This document shows, piece after piece, positions 47,459 through 60,063 of a stretch of 64,000 bases of DNA. Numbering within the stretch: position 1 is the first letter of the stretch; every line of letters starts with the position of its first letter. The DNA is from Pseudeuparius sepicola (Eukaryota; Arthropoda; Insecta; Coleoptera; Anthribidae): NCBI GenBank assembly GCA_963920635.1, contig OY987301.1, positions 45,421,820 through 45,485,819 of the forward strand. Reading direction: 5' to 3'. Made by a program: the position numbers and the translations under genes. The notes beneath the pieces are model-generated. The model saw nothing but the letters and a program-made list of their open reading frames with translations. It was not told the origin of the DNA and made no database searches.

Positions 47459-49271
47459 TTCAATCCTGAAAAAATGTGATATTGTCTAGTATATTCGGTG
47501 TAACTTGAACGTTATGTTCGAGCTGCTTCTGCTGCAACTTGCCGTGTTGATGGATTCTGAATTACACAAGCTAGCACATTTGTTTCTGCAATTTCATTTA
47601 TGTGATTTGATGTGTTCTTTGGCCTACTGAAGGAACCATATTGTCCCAAGTTATCATACCTACAACCTCTTAAAGGTAGGCAGGCAAGGCTGGTGGGGAT
47701 CAAAGTATAGCATTCATAATATAATAATATAACGAATCCAAAGAGATTTATTTGGGCGTATGCTCGGCATATCTATTGATCATAAAGTCGATATGGCTAA
47801 AATTTTGTCGTATCCTATAACCCCAGTGCCATTATCCATGTGCCATTTCGATGGTGCCATTGTAAAACTCAAAAGTCCACCTTAGCGAAATCTTTAGAAA
47901 AAGCTGTTGAACACAATTTACCACAACATTTTTTTAAATTTTTCGTAATAGTGACCACCCTGCATAAAAAATAAAAAATATTTTAGCAGTTTTGGCCGTT
48001 TTGGAACAAGTAGGAGTTTTAATAAAGAGTGACTTTTTGTCGAAAATCCACGAATAAAAACTTTTCTCTCTTCCGGACATCAGAGCGGGACACGCGGTAT
48101 ATTTAAATATTATTAAGTTCTTATTGGAGATTTTCATTTACATCAATCCCAGTTTAAATTTAATAACATAGATATCTCATTTGCTCTGAAACTCATGCAT
48201 ATAGTAGGTACCCTCGCATTCATACTCACGGCAGATTTTTTTGTGTCTGGGGGAAGTTTGGCCCCTACAATTTGTCTGGCTGATCACATATAGTTTTGAA
48301 ATAGTCCCCTAAGTAACATATATAAAAATCAAGCGTTAGAATATAAGTAAAGTCCAATCATTTTTTTGGGAGCTTTAAAGCGTCTGGCGGAAATTATGGC
48401 CGACGAGAAGTGTCTGGCAGTGCTGAAATTAGTTTTTAATAATATTCTTCAAAACATATATAAAAATTAGCCATTAGAATTTAAGTAAAGTGAGTGCTAT
48501 TTTTACTTACCTTTCTCACCTGCTACCTGTAAATTGGCCGTCTACCCAACTTAGCGGATACGCATGCGTTCAAAGTACATAGGAACACTACTATATTCTG
48601 CACATTTCGTCTTTTAGAAAATAAGTTATGTCTGGGGGCCCTGGGATCTTGGACTAGTAGGGCAATGCCCTGCCTGCTCCCCCCCTGGCTACGGCCCTGA
48701 ACGACTAGTTACCTAACTTTGCGTACATAACGCAAAAGTGCTTAGTCTTATGGACGATGGGGAATATTTGACAAATTTTTAAATTGTTTAGTTGTCACCC
48801 TGTCACATTTGCTTGAGATTCCAACAACTGGCCAAACTTTTCGCCGGGTGCTCCGCACCCAGTCAAATTTTTGGCCGGGTGCTCGAGCCCCAGAGCACCC
48901 GTGCAGTCGGCGCCTATGTTTTAGCCTTTTTTTCTGAATAGGTATAGGTCGCAAAAAACTCTTTTTTTTACTCTGGTGCAAAGTTTCAGGTCTTAATCTC
49001 AATTTCAAGGCCTACTACTAGTAAAACATGACGAAAACCATTTACTTAGCGATTTTTTATTTAAAATGACACATTAGTGTTAATCAGGACACTCTAAAAC
49101 CCCCACATACCTACCAAATTTGGACAAAAAATATACAGGTAGGTCCTTTCTGCCGGTTGCAAAGTTGAGCAAAATATGAAATTTAAAGACATCTGGCAAG
49201 TCAAGTCGTCGTCAATATAATGAAGTGACGTAACTCGAAAAAATTGAAAATTGAGATAAGTCACAGATATA

Positions 49272-50022
49272 CAGTGTGTCCCAGGATAAGTGAATTTTGA
49301 AAAATAAAGTAGGCCCTGACAGGAACGATTTATTTATTTTCTGTGTAGGTTAAGTGCCCTTTCCCGGCAAGGTATCGAAAAATTTCATTAGAAAAAGTTG
49401 CTTAGAATTGAAAATTATGTCCCCATGCCAATTTTCAAAATAATTGGCCTACTTTCATTTTCGTTCATTTTATTTCTTATAGGTAGGTCAACTATCCTTG
49501 TCGGTTAAAATCTCGAAAAATTTCATTAGAAAAAGTTGCTTAGAATTGAAAACTATGACCCTGTCAATTTTCAAAATAATTGGCCTACTTTGATTTTCAT
49601 TTTCATAAAGACATTATTTCAAACAAATCATAGTAGGCAGTTTGAGTCCAAATTTCGCAGTCTTTTTCTACTGAAATTTTTCGATATTTTAAACGACAAG
49701 AATAGTTCACCTACCTATAAGAAATAAAATGGACGAAAATCAAAGTAAGCCAATTATTTTGAAAATTGGCATAGGGACATAATTTTCAATTCTCATCAAC
49801 TTTTTCTAATGAAATTTTTCGATATCTTGTCTAGAAAGGGCACTTAACCTACACAGAAAATAAATAAATCGTTCCTGTCAGGGCCTACTTTATTTTTCAA
49901 AATTAAAAAAATGGTGAAAATTATTTTCTAGGCAAGCAGGCCTGGACCCCAAATGGCCAAATTCGAACTCGAAAACTTTTGGTCCTCTGCACCTCTCGTT
50001 TCACTTATCCTGGGACATACTG
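49272..50022. mobile_element. mariner-like foldback MITE (751 bp)
   Basis: It starts CAGTGTGTCCCAGGATAAG and ends with the inverse; TA lies on both sides. Arms include 'gaacgatttatttattttctg' at the left and its inverse at the right. The right arm resembles 11.9 kb and 59.1 kb. Confidence 0.85.
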
Positions 50023-50599
50023 TATGTAAAAATGTATGCTCTACAAATTCATGAAATGGCGTATCTCAATTCATTACAATTTATTAAAATAGGACGGCTA
50101 GATGTCTGATAATTGTTCAAAAAAGAATATCAGGAAGAGATGTAACTTGAGTTGACATTTTGTAAAAAAAAATGTACGAACTTTGTTAAAATTATAAGCC
50201 GCGTATCTCACATTAACCTGTCGCGTCTCGAAAAGCCCCGATGTAATAATTAAGTTGAATGTTTTTTTTTTTTAATAATAATCAGTAATAGTGCTTGTGA
50301 ATGATAGACAACATGGATGTGCTAGTATTATGGAAGGATGGATCCAAAAATATTGTAGACATCAAGGAATTAAAAAATGTTAAAAGAAACAATAAAATTA
50401 AAGTACTTAGGTAGTGAAGTGAAAGTTTTTCATTAAAAAGTGGTTTTATGGGACAGTGTTAGGTATTAGTAGCTTGAATAAGTTACATTAAAAAAATGTA
50501 GCTAAGGTAGCAGCTTAGCTACTATAAAAAAATCTTTGCTACACATTTTTTTCTCTATGGCTATACAATTTCCTTTCCCTAGTGCAGTTAGTTACCTTC
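50023..50599. other. intergenic, nothing recognised
   Basis: AT-rich sequence without coding signature. Confidence 0.4.
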
Positions 50600-51670
50600 T
50601 TACTGAAATAGTATAAATAACTCTGCTACTATCATTTTTTTATAGCAGAAGAATACTTTTCTATATCGTAAAAAAAACATATCTGTCACAGTACTGAATT
50701 CTTCAAAAAAGCTTTTTGTATTCATTATTAACTTAATCGCTATAATATTAAAAATATTTCCTGTGTGAAAACAGACATAGGCTTGTGTCATCAGGAACAG
50801 CGAGTCCCCCACATACAAGGTGTAGAGGAGGGGGCCCAGGACAGACCCCTGGGGAACCCCTGCTTCTGCACCCCGCATGCGCACCATCTATGCGAACTCT
50901 AAAAGTTCTGTCTGAAAAACCGCACTCTAGGAGTCGGTATAACAACCCCCCACAGCCAGACCATGTCTAATGCCTTGCCGACATCAAACAATACTATACT
51001 TTGTTTTGAAAGCCCTCTGTGGCTTTTTTTTATCAGGAGCACCAGCTGTAGATCAGTACTGTGATGATGTAGTTGAAAGCCAAATTGTTCCGGTTGTAAA
51101 ATGTCAAGACCATCAATCTCCTTCCTGAGCCTAGTGAGGATGATTTTTTCAGTAACTTTACTCAGCACAGGGAAGAAGCTGATGGGGACTTTGAACGTCC
51201 CTTTTTTGCACCACAATCACTATCGCTCGTTTCCAACAGTTTGGGAAAATGAGCCGTTCGCATGACACCATTGACCAAGTGCAGCAGTGCAACCACTTGT
51301 CTCTTGGGCAAGAGCTTAATACATTTATAAGTTACCCCATCATAGCCAGGGTCTTTTCTCATTGGTAGTAGCTTAATAATGCCCTTAAGCGCCTCATACT
51401 CACAATGCTGCAGTTGGTCATTAGGGTTGGCGCGAAGACATCTCGTGACAGTTTTCTCAACCTCAATTTCCCTGTCTGTGTCGGCAAACGTTTCCGCCTT
51501 GTCCTCCGGGCTGAAAACAAGCCCTCTGAGGCTTTGGATAGGAGGTAAGGGGGGGGGGGTCCCACGTAAAGTTTTAGCAAGCTACCAAAGGGACGAGCGG
51601 AGGTGGCAAGAGATTCCAAATGTGATTCAAAATAGGGAAGTTGGCGATTTTCCAAAGTTGGCATTATTTG
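50600..51670 (-). pseudogene. jockey-like non-LTR retrotransposon, reverse transcriptase part
   Basis: The minus strand reads DPGYDGVTYKCIKLLPKR, then RLRKEIDGLDILQPEQFGFQ, then FDVGKALDMVW, then GVPQGSVLGPLLYTLYV, which are RT motifs 1-4 in order. The YADD box region is shifted into another frame and changed. At least three frameshifts are present, so the copy is dead. The matching endonuclease part lies at 54455-54815 on the same strand. Confidence 0.85.
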
Positions 51671-51989
51671 TTTCCTTTTGCGGTTCAGATTAGTGTAAAG
51701 CGATTTAAAAAAAATTAAAATGTTTATTTACTATAGAAACTTTATTTTTCTTCATTTACAAAATATATCGGTTTTTCCGAAAATTACGTCATAATGTATT
51801 TGTATGGATGTAAATCAGGCTTTCCTGGTCATAGGTTAAGTTAGCTACAAATCAACAATCGCGGCGGACCTTACTTTTTATTTTATGGAATGAGAAAATC
51901 CTAGCTTTGTTCTGCGTATTATAAAAGTTTTATGTTTACCACGTTTATGAATGATTTGTTTGCAAAGTTTCTGTAATAACAACCACATT
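51671..51989. other. intergenic, nothing recognised
   Basis: AT-rich. It probably includes the border of the insertion that split the jockey-like element. Confidence 0.35.
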
Positions 51990-52165
51990 ATGTTTAAAAA
52001 GTGTTTTGTGAGCTATTGCAGTAATAATAGTAGGTAACAACAGCAACAAGATTTTTGTTCGATTACACCTGGACCCGAGACGAGAAAATCATGGTTTGAT
52101 GCAGGTCGCTGTCATGGACCTTCTTCCAAAGATATATTATTGTTGTGAAGATCATTTTGATATAA
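51990..52165 (+). pseudogene. THAP zinc-finger domain remnant 1
   Basis: ATG 51990 opens MFKKCFVSYCSNNSR, then a stop. The frame goes on to ETRKSWFDAGRCHG and, after a shift, YYCCEDHFDIR. The order Cys..Cys, Trp, Cys..His-Phe is that of the C2CH THAP domain found in P-element-type transposases and their domesticated relatives. Confidence 0.6.
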
Positions 52166-53062
52166 GGCGTATATAAAATGCCGTTTTCTTGTGTGGTTAG
52201 GTGTGCAACAACGGGATAGGTCTCTGATTCCTTCTGTTAGGAAACAATATCGCATTGCCTTTTAGAGATTTTAGATTTCTATCACAAAAATGTTGTTTTC
52301 TGTTTATTGTTAAGAAAACTGTGATATTTTCATTCAGCGTACACTTCTTTACGTATTGTATAATGTGTGGTATTGTACAATTTTACAATAATATAAATAA
52401 TAATTATTATCCCATTTCAGTAGCGTAGGATAAAATTTCACTATTATTAAATAAACAATTAATTGCTTAAATCGTTATTTTCTTCATTCCAGTACACTGA
52501 AAAGGACATATACATATAATATACCCAATGTGTTAACGAGTGTTTTACTTAGTTACTTGTGACCATATGTTCATCTCGTAACTGAATAAACAATAAATGC
52601 ATTAGCTCTCACATGATTCTACTGAGGAAAATGTATTATCTTAGCGACGAAAATAAAAGTTCTTCTGTCTTCTAATTTAGCACACGTTTGTCCTGAATTC
52701 CTTATATATGCACCAGGGCTCTTCAAAGCTTTTAAATTATTGCTTTTTATAGTAGCAATGACTCAGTACCTATTGAATAATTAATAACTAGATCCAATAA
52801 AATCAGTTGGCATAAGCGATAAGTTTAGCGACATAAACTTCGCCTGCAGTATGTATGGATCTCGGCCAATAATCATGGTTTCAGATCATATCACCTCTTT
52901 ACACCACTTTCAAAATCATCATATTACCAGAGAGTACATACTTGCCTCTGTTTCTCAGAAAATTCTTAGAAAACGACTGAAACAAAGTTCAAAAGACTTC
53001 TTACTACGTTAAAGCTGCTTTTCCAGGTATTCGAGGCAGATTTTCAAACATAATTTATGCTA
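52166..53062. other. intergenic, nothing recognised
   Basis: AT-rich. No open frame of interest. Confidence 0.4.
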
Positions 53063-53900
53063 TTATAACCGGCACCCTCGCAATGATAAAGGCCTGCCAG
53101 CTGGCGACGCGAAACGTCACTACGTCATCACAGGGAGGTCTGGAGGTTGCTTTTTGAAGTTGTTTACGTTTACTTGTCTGGCGATTTTCCTGTTTTAAAG
53201 AACGTTTGTTGTGTGTTGGACTGTGTTTTTTAGTAATATAGGACGTGGAGTTTTATTAATAAGGTGGTAAAACAGCAGTGGTTCAGAATAAAGTGATTAA
53301 AGTTCAATTTTAGTTTATAGGTTTTAGGTTGTGTCTATAGTTTCGGACTAATTTAAATCATGCCGTGGACGTGTTCCGTTCCCAACTGCAAGGGAAACTA
53401 TAAAGGCGGTCCTAATGTGTCTGCTTTTTCCTCCATAAAGACCCCATTTTAAGGGAAAAGTGGGTTAAGGCCATCAAAAGAGATTTTGTTCCTACACAGT
53501 TTTCCATTGTTTGGACTGTTGGAGAGTGTTATTATACCTAACAATTTTACGTGATTAAACATAACCACCTTGAAATCAGTAAGTTTTATGGTTTTATTTA
53601 TTCGAATTTAGTTGTATCTAGGCAGGCAAATAAGAAATAATTGGCATTTACGAAAATTTTACCGGTAGATATCTACATGCACCAAAACCCCTTGAAAATG
53701 TGACTTTCACTCTCATAGATTATTATCCGTGTTGTAAAACCATGAGATATATATGTAAACAATCGTTTTAAAGTGTTTTTTTACCAAATTTACCAAGTTG
53801 ACACCTTGAAATTTGAATTTGGGGCCTTAGGCTCACCTCCCTTGGATGACTCATCGCTTTCAGCTGGCGGGCCTTGTTATTGCGACGGTGGCGTTATAAC
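53063..53900. mobile_element. deleted THAP/P-type transposon (~840 bp)
   Basis: TTATAAC followed by GGCACCCTCGCAATGATAAAGG at the left returns inverted as CAGCTGGCGGGCCTTGTTATTGCGACGGTGGCG near 53857-53892 and GTTATAA. The left side adds CAGCTGGCGACGCGAAACG. A THAP-domain frame sits inside. The same terminal sequence is at 38.66-38.80 and 39.48-39.62 kb. Confidence 0.55.
53360..53500 (+). pseudogene. THAP zinc-finger domain remnant 2
   Basis: ATG 53360 opens MPWTCSVPNCKGNYKGGPNV, a normal THAP start with Cys-x4-Cys, then SAFSS. A frameshift near 53440 leads to REKWVKAIKRDF with the conserved Trp. The second Cys/His pair is not visible, so the copy is truncated. Confidence 0.65.
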
Positions 53901-53920
53901 TCTAAAGTACCATTGTTATT

Positions 53921-54013
53921 GCTATAATGAATGGCCATCTATGATTACGGCTCCCTTCGGTTCGAAAGGACGCCGAAGGGAGCCGTAAATCATAGGAGGC
54001 CATGCTATAATGA
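53921..54013. mobile_element. 73-bp hairpin flanked by 10-bp direct repeats
   Basis: GCTATAATGA occurs at 53921-53930 and 54004-54013. Between them a hairpin pairs ATGGCC..CTATGATTACGGCTCCC with the inverse ending GGCCAT; the loop is about 12 bases. This looks like a tiny foldback insertion with its target duplication. Confidence 0.8.
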
Positions 54014-54454
54014 CAGTTGATTTAAATGGTCTTATTAGTTTACAATTCTCGGAAAAAAGTTAACCTAAAAATTTTAAATCTTCCACCAAATCACAAAACA
54101 TAATCGATAAGTCTTCTTCTTCCCAATATTGTAGATCAGGAATCGGAATTATTGAACAATTGTCACTATGCTTTCGGCAATATTCGGCCCTACACAATGA
54201 CCTGTTTTTACATTCGGCTCTCATTCGGAAATTCAAATTATGGGCTTTGGAAAGAATTAATAGAACAACGACGCCTATATGTAGACATATTTATTAATCA
54301 TGGTCCTTTCTAACACTGCTGTTTTGAAAATTTCACAGAAGGAAACAACCCTATTGTTGTTGCGAATTTCGTCAAGCCTGATTTTGATCTCGCTTTGTAG
54401 CCGATTTAGCACAGCTTGTCGCCCGTTCTGGAGGCATATTTTTTCGAGTGCATC
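54014..54454 (-). other. jockey-like linker region (degenerate)
   Basis: On the minus strand some text after the endonuclease fragment is still open and Gln/Arg-rich (CLQNGRQAVLNRLQSEIKIR), as in the linker between endonuclease and reverse transcriptase. It fades near 54250. Confidence 0.4.
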
Positions 54455-54815
54455 AGTGATGTTATCTGTTAATTTTTGCTACGCCTCTTCCACCGCGGCT
54501 ATTGTGTTGAGGTGTGCTAGGGTCGGCGAGTGTAGCAATAAGTATTTTTTTATATAGTTCCCAATTTATATTGGTTTTGTTTTTGTTCGATGTGGAAATA
54601 TCTAAATCTCTGATAAGAACTAGGAAGAAGTCTAGTATGGAAAAGGTCAGGGCCATTTTGGAATGGTAAGTTGGCTCATCCAGAGCAACTACGACGACAT
54701 GGTAGGAGTTCACAAAGTTGTGGATCAGCCCTCCAGCCCTATTATTAGGTGTAGGGGACCAGGAGAAATGTTTAGTGTTGAAGTCCCTCCCCCGCCAGTA
54801 TAGAGCAGTCAGGGG
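54455..54815 (-). pseudogene. jockey-like endonuclease domain fragment
   Basis: The minus strand reads DFNTKHFSWSPTPNNRAGGL, then FVNSYHVVVVALDEPTY, then FSILDFFLV. This is the C-terminal half of the APE-type endonuclease of jockey-clade elements (GDFNAKH.., PTY, LDFFL). The frame carries a shift near 54710. Confidence 0.75.
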
Positions 54816-55846
54816 GAAGATTTTGATCGTTGATTACAATCGAGGTATACTACTTTGATCCGCCGAGGATTCTTCATATATTTACTATTAAGGGCAGCAT
54901 ATTGTATTATTAACTACAGCAAAGTATTTTATAATGACAGCAGACTAAATTTACTTCCAATGCATTATTTATTGGAGTTCTGGCGTTTAATCTCTTCAGT
55001 AGCAGCGTATTTACACTACAGTAGTTGAAATACACTCTTTTTTCATAGCTGATTTTTTTTACTGGTATTGTATGTAACTTTATAGTAACAGAAAAATCAT
55101 GTGATGCACGCACGAAGTTACTACTTTACGGCAACTGAAATTATCTTAATAATGATAAAAAAGTTCTTTTTTGTGTCTGTGCAATTATTTACATAAGAGC
55201 AACAATCTGTATAATCTCAGCATAAATATTTTATGATGTAACAAAGTCATTATGCAACCATACATATATTTTTTTCAAGTCAGTAAGGTATTAATTATAA
55301 AATATTTTTCTTATGATAGTAAAGTTATTTTAGCAACTTGAACTATGCAGCTGCAGAATTTTACTCTTCTGGAGCCTATTTTTGCTCTCATAACATATTT
55401 TTACTTTGATGATGAAAAATGCTTGTCAGTGTAGCCACTGCCCGGCTCTGATGGCAACATTCTATTTCAATGAAGAATTATTCTGAGAAAGAAGTACAGT
55501 GAACCTTGGCTATTCTTTACCAGATCACGTAACTCTTGGCCTAACAATCATAAGTTTGTTTAGGCAAAACTTCAAACTATTTGAAATAAGTTTGAAACTG
55601 TCAGGAGCAGGTGCTATTTTGTTTCCAATGCTTCTTTTGGAATGTCAAATGAAACTGCGCATGTCCCTGGCAAGTTTCAACCAGTTGCTTAAACAAACCT
55701 CATGTACTTACACTTTATCTAGAATTTGCATTTTTTGGTGTATGTAGCTCCAACTGTATTGTTTCTCTTATTAAAATATTCAGGGCGGTCCAACTGTTCT
55801 GGACAAAACTACAGAAAGCGTCAAAATAAATATATTTTCACATATA
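54816..55846. other. intergenic, nothing recognised
   Basis: AT-rich, short frames without signature. Confidence 0.4.
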
Positions 55847-58800
55847 AGGTGAACTCGGGTAAGTGCGTAAAAGGGGTAAGTGCGAACAATCTCCCTAGAA
55901 ATTCCCAGAGAGCTTTTAAACTGATGACATCTATGAAACCACATTCCAACTGTTTAGTTCCACTAGTGAAACAAGGGTGGCGCTGATTCGACAGTATTGT
56001 GCACGTCTAAAATGGCGGTATGTGTGAGCTGATATAAAAATTCCAGCAGTCGGTTTGGTAACGTTTTCGGGAGATAACCTCAAAATTGTTAAAATTCGTA
56101 CTAAATTTTTCGTACTTGATTTTTGGCAAAGGAAACACCCTAGGATATAGTTGGTACGTATTAGTTTTTAATGATCACTTTTTTTTTCAAAAATACTTGA
56201 TATGGTGCACTTGCCTCTATTTCTTTTTAATAAGGGGCAAGTGCGGGGGGGCAAGTGCGCAATATTTATAACGCACTTACCCTATATAACGCACTAGCCA
56301 CTAGCTAATAAGATGTATTTTTTTAGATAAAATGGTTAGGAAATATGTCCGCAAAACCAACCGAGGCAATCAATATACAAAAGAAGATCTAGCAAAAGCC
56401 GTAGAAGAAGTCCGGGCTGGAAGATGTACTTTATATCGAGCCAGCAAACACTCCAATATTCCTTACACAACAGTTGCAGATCATGTCAACAATCGCCGTG
56501 GTGAAAAATCAGTCACCCAAGGACGTCCTCCAGTTCTTTTGGCATGTGAAGAACAAAAGCTGAAAGATGGTATCGTTTATATGGAGAAACACGGATTCGG
56601 TCTATCCAAAAAAGAAGTTTTAGAGTTAGTTGGTGACTATACAACGGAAAATAAAATAAAGACCCCATTCAAAAACGGCATCCCAGGCCAAGCTTGGTTT
56701 CAAGCATTTAAAAGCCGTCAAATGCTCTCTTTGAAAAAACCTCAAAGCGTAGAATATGCGCGCAAGCAAGCCTGTAATCCTTTTGTAATTAATGAATACT
56801 TTTCCTTATTAAAAACAACTTTACAAGAGCTTGGGCTTACAGAAAAACCTTCAGCAATATGGAATTTAGATGAGACTTCCTTCTGCACAGATCCTTCCAA
56901 AACTAAAATCATAGGGAGGAAGAATTTTCCAGCAACGAGAACCACAAGTTCATCGGGAAGAGAAAATATCACAGTTTTAGTGGCATGTAATGCAGCAGGG
57001 GACAAAGCCCCTCCACTAATTATATATAAGGCAAAGGGTGGTCTACAGATGGGTAGCCCAAAAAGGGACAGAGTTTCCTGGCACAGCTTATGCTGTTTCA
57101 GATAATGGCTGGATGCAATCTTGTATATTTCAGAATTACATTAACAACACCTTCCTGTCATCAATTGGCAATGAAAGGCCAATATTACTAATATATGATG
57201 GTCATACCACCCACATTGGAATAAATGTGATTGAAACTGCCAGACAACAAAATATCCACATTCTAAAATTACCACCCCATTCAAGCCACCTCCTACAGCC
57301 CCTTGATTTGAGTGTATTCAAATCTTTGAAAACATCATGGGACCAAAAATTAACCATTTGGCAAAGGATGCATGTTGGCCAAAAGCTCCCAAAGAACGTT
57401 TTTGCACAAATTGTAGGAGAATTATGGATGGGAATTAGGCCTGATGTTATAGCAAGTGGGTTTAGGAAGGGTGGTATATACCCCTTTAATGATGGGGTTA
57501 TTTCTAATGATGCATATGACCAAGCTTTGTTAAAAAAATGGAGAGATATACAAACCAAAGCAAATGAACTTAACATGTCAAATGAAGTAGAGGTACAGAC
57601 TAGTATCACTATTGCTGAGAGTAATAATTCTGAATCAGAACCATCAACCTCTTCTGCAACACATGAGACGTTTGTTCAAACAGGCAGTAAATCTTCTTTT
57701 GAAGAGCTGCTTTTGAGAACTGTCAAACAAATTCCAAAGTCCGATAATCACTCCCGAAACAAAATAAGTGTTGGATCCGAATTACTAACCAGCGAACAAG
57801 TGTTCCAGAGAATAAAAGAAAAAGAAAAGGAAAAAATAGAGAAAGACGCTGCAAAGAAGAGAAAACAAGAAGAATGTGCACTGAAGAAGTTGGCAAAACG
57901 TACAAAAAGTAAAGCAATTAATAAACATAAGACTGCGGAAGATTCAGACCTGGATAACGACGCATACAGTTTGAAAGACAGTAGCGATGAAGAAACCTTA
58001 AGTGATTTGGTAGAAAAAGAAAGAGAATCTGAAGAAGAAGACAAAGAACTATTTAAAGCTTCGAGTGACTGTAAAACTGGTGACTGGCTGCTAGTTAAAT
58101 TTCCATCGAAGAAAACGGTGAAATACTACGTGGGCCAAATTCAAAATTTTGTTGATGGCGAACCTGTGGTTAAATTCCTCAGAAGAGCTCGAGGCAAGCT
58201 AATATCAAATTCCACGTTTATTTACCCAGAAATCGAAGACATATCCACTATTTCATGTATAGATGATATTCAATCTGTTTTACCTAAACCAGTTACAGGG
58301 AGAAGAGGGGAATTCATCTTCGGTATAAATTTTGCAGGCTATGATGTGCAGTAGTGACCATATATCTATAAGATTTACTCAGGTACTTAAGAATACTTAC
58401 GTCGGAAATATGTTTTAATTGTTTTTATTACTGATAACTGAATGATAACTGAGTTTATTTTCAATAAATACCATTTTTTTCAAAACGCGATTTTTCATTC
58501 TGTAAATCCACACCTTGCTTATTTTCGTTATTAGAGAATAACTTCTAAACTATTAAAGATATTTGCATTCTGAAAACAACATTAGAAAGAGAAAAAAAAA
58601 GTTTACACGCACTTACCTCTCCCATAGTTGTAACCGATTTCAGTTCTGCGGAATCCTTGTTCTACGCACTTGCCCCACCTGTGAGGTAAGTGCGTACAAC
58701 TTGTAAAAAAAAATAATAAAATGCCGGATCTTTAAAACCCCATTACTTTTCTACAACTTTTCTTTACAGATCGCCAAACAAGTGACCTATATATGCACTG

Positions 58801-58896
58801 TACAGTCGAAAATGGACTAATAAGAAAAATCTATTTTTCGGAGGTTAAAATACCTGAAAACGAAAAAATATATAGCGCACTTACCCGAGTTCACCT
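55847..58896 (+). mobile_element. pogo-like transposon (3.05 kb)
   Basis: It starts AGGTGAACTCGGGTAAGTGCG and ends with the inverse; TA lies on both sides (55845-55846, 58897-58898). The motif TAAGTGCG or its inverse is repeated many times near both ends. One transposase gene with a single frameshift lies inside. Confidence 0.92.
56332..58354 (+). pseudogene. pogo/Tigger-type transposase with one frameshift
   Basis: ATG 56332 starts a Psq-type helix-turn-helix (YTKEDLAKAVEEVRAGRCTL ... YRASKHSNIPYTTVADHVN), then a CENP-B-type DNA-binding region to about residue 150. The DDE_1 core has Asp in WNLDETSFC. One extra base at about 57030-57043 shifts the frame. Downstream are the second Asp in LLIYDGHTTHIG and the third in LLQPLDLSVFKSLK, 35 residues apart. 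A Lys/Glu-rich coiled coil (about 57800-58040) and a C-terminal domain with GDWLLVKFPSKKTVKYYVGQ follow to the stop at 58354. Apart from the frameshift all catalytic residues are present, so the loss is recent or could be an assembly error. Confidence 0.9.
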
Positions 58897-58898
58897 TA

Positions 58899-60063
58899 CA
58901 TGTATCAAAAGAGGATGCCTAGGCTTTTAAAATTTTTGCTCACCTACTTAGTTTTCATTCGAAACAAGTTTCCTGACAAACATTAGTTTTTTCAAAATTT
59001 CCAAGGCATAGAGTACATGATTTTACGAAATTAGAATTATGTCACAAATTAGTTTCAAAACAAACAAGACAGAAACTGAAATTTCAACTTGAATTTTTGG
59101 TCTTTTACAAAAGTCATTTAACCTATCCGGGAACACACTGTAGGTAGGGGGGGGAGGGGCGAGTTCCGCCAAAACCATTGTTGAATGAAATGGATATTTT
59201 ACATGTTAATAAATTATTGTTATTGTTAAATTGTTGTTGAGATTTTTGTGTCACAATATATGCTGTATTAAAAAACATTAAGTGGAAATAGGGTTGTGCC
59301 GTTTGAAAATTTGATGTAAAACTTTCAAAAGTGAAATATTTCACTTATCCCATAAAGTGAAATTTCAGTGAAAATTTTGAAAGTTTCAAGCGAAAATTTC
59401 ACTTTATAGATTTCCCAACTAAACGCGAAACTTTCTCAGCATTTCCTTTAAAACGCAAAAATTTCTCCTAAATTTCATTAAAATCTGGAAGTTTTGCGAA
59501 AACATATATGGCATGCAATAATCCCTTCATTTAATTTGGACGTGCCCGCACTGGCTGTTCGTTTATAGACCATGAGATAGGGTAGAGTAATTTTTTTGTG
59601 TCCGGCATTTTGAGGGCTGAATGTGGCTATATAGTTAGGCTGATGAAAATAAGGGTGGTTTTAATGCCTGCCCCCCCCCCCCATTGAAAAATTCGGAAAA
59701 TCCATTTACATGAAACATTTTTTTATGATCTCCAATTGTCTGGCATTTGAATAAAAGATTGACATTAATAAATAATTCACCAATAAAGAATACCAGATGG
59801 TTTTCAATGGCCTGGGGGGTGGGGGTTAATTTGCAACGGAAAAGTACTATTTTCCACGTTTTCTTTTTGTCTGGCAATCGATAGAACGAAAAGTTTTGTT
59901 GTGAAAATAACGCTGAAAAATTGCCAGACGGTAATCACAGTTCGAAATATGCAAAAAAAGATTACCAAAATGTATGCAATAGCCTAAAAGTGGACATGCT
60001 GCATTGCCAGATAAGTTTGGCTGTTCCATTATTTATAAATAAATAAAAAAGTTACAAAAAATA
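58899..60063. other. intergenic, mariner-like scar
   Basis: 58960-59145 resembles the right arm of the 49272-50022 family and ends GGAACACACTGTA. From 59330 to 59480 the motifs GTGAAATTTC and GAAAATTT recur. No gene was seen. Confidence 0.4.

Larger units (their letters stand above)
43440..48945. repeat. ~5.5-kb inverted-repeat structure with nested elements
   Basis: Left-arm text at 43460-43500 and 44645-45134 returns inverted at 48850-48935 and 48096-48645 (for example 'gatcccagggcccccagac' and 'gacaaattgtaggggccaaa'). The left arm is interrupted by the hAT-type element at 45135-46200, and the centre holds repeat copy B. No transposase was recognised. Confidence 0.75.
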
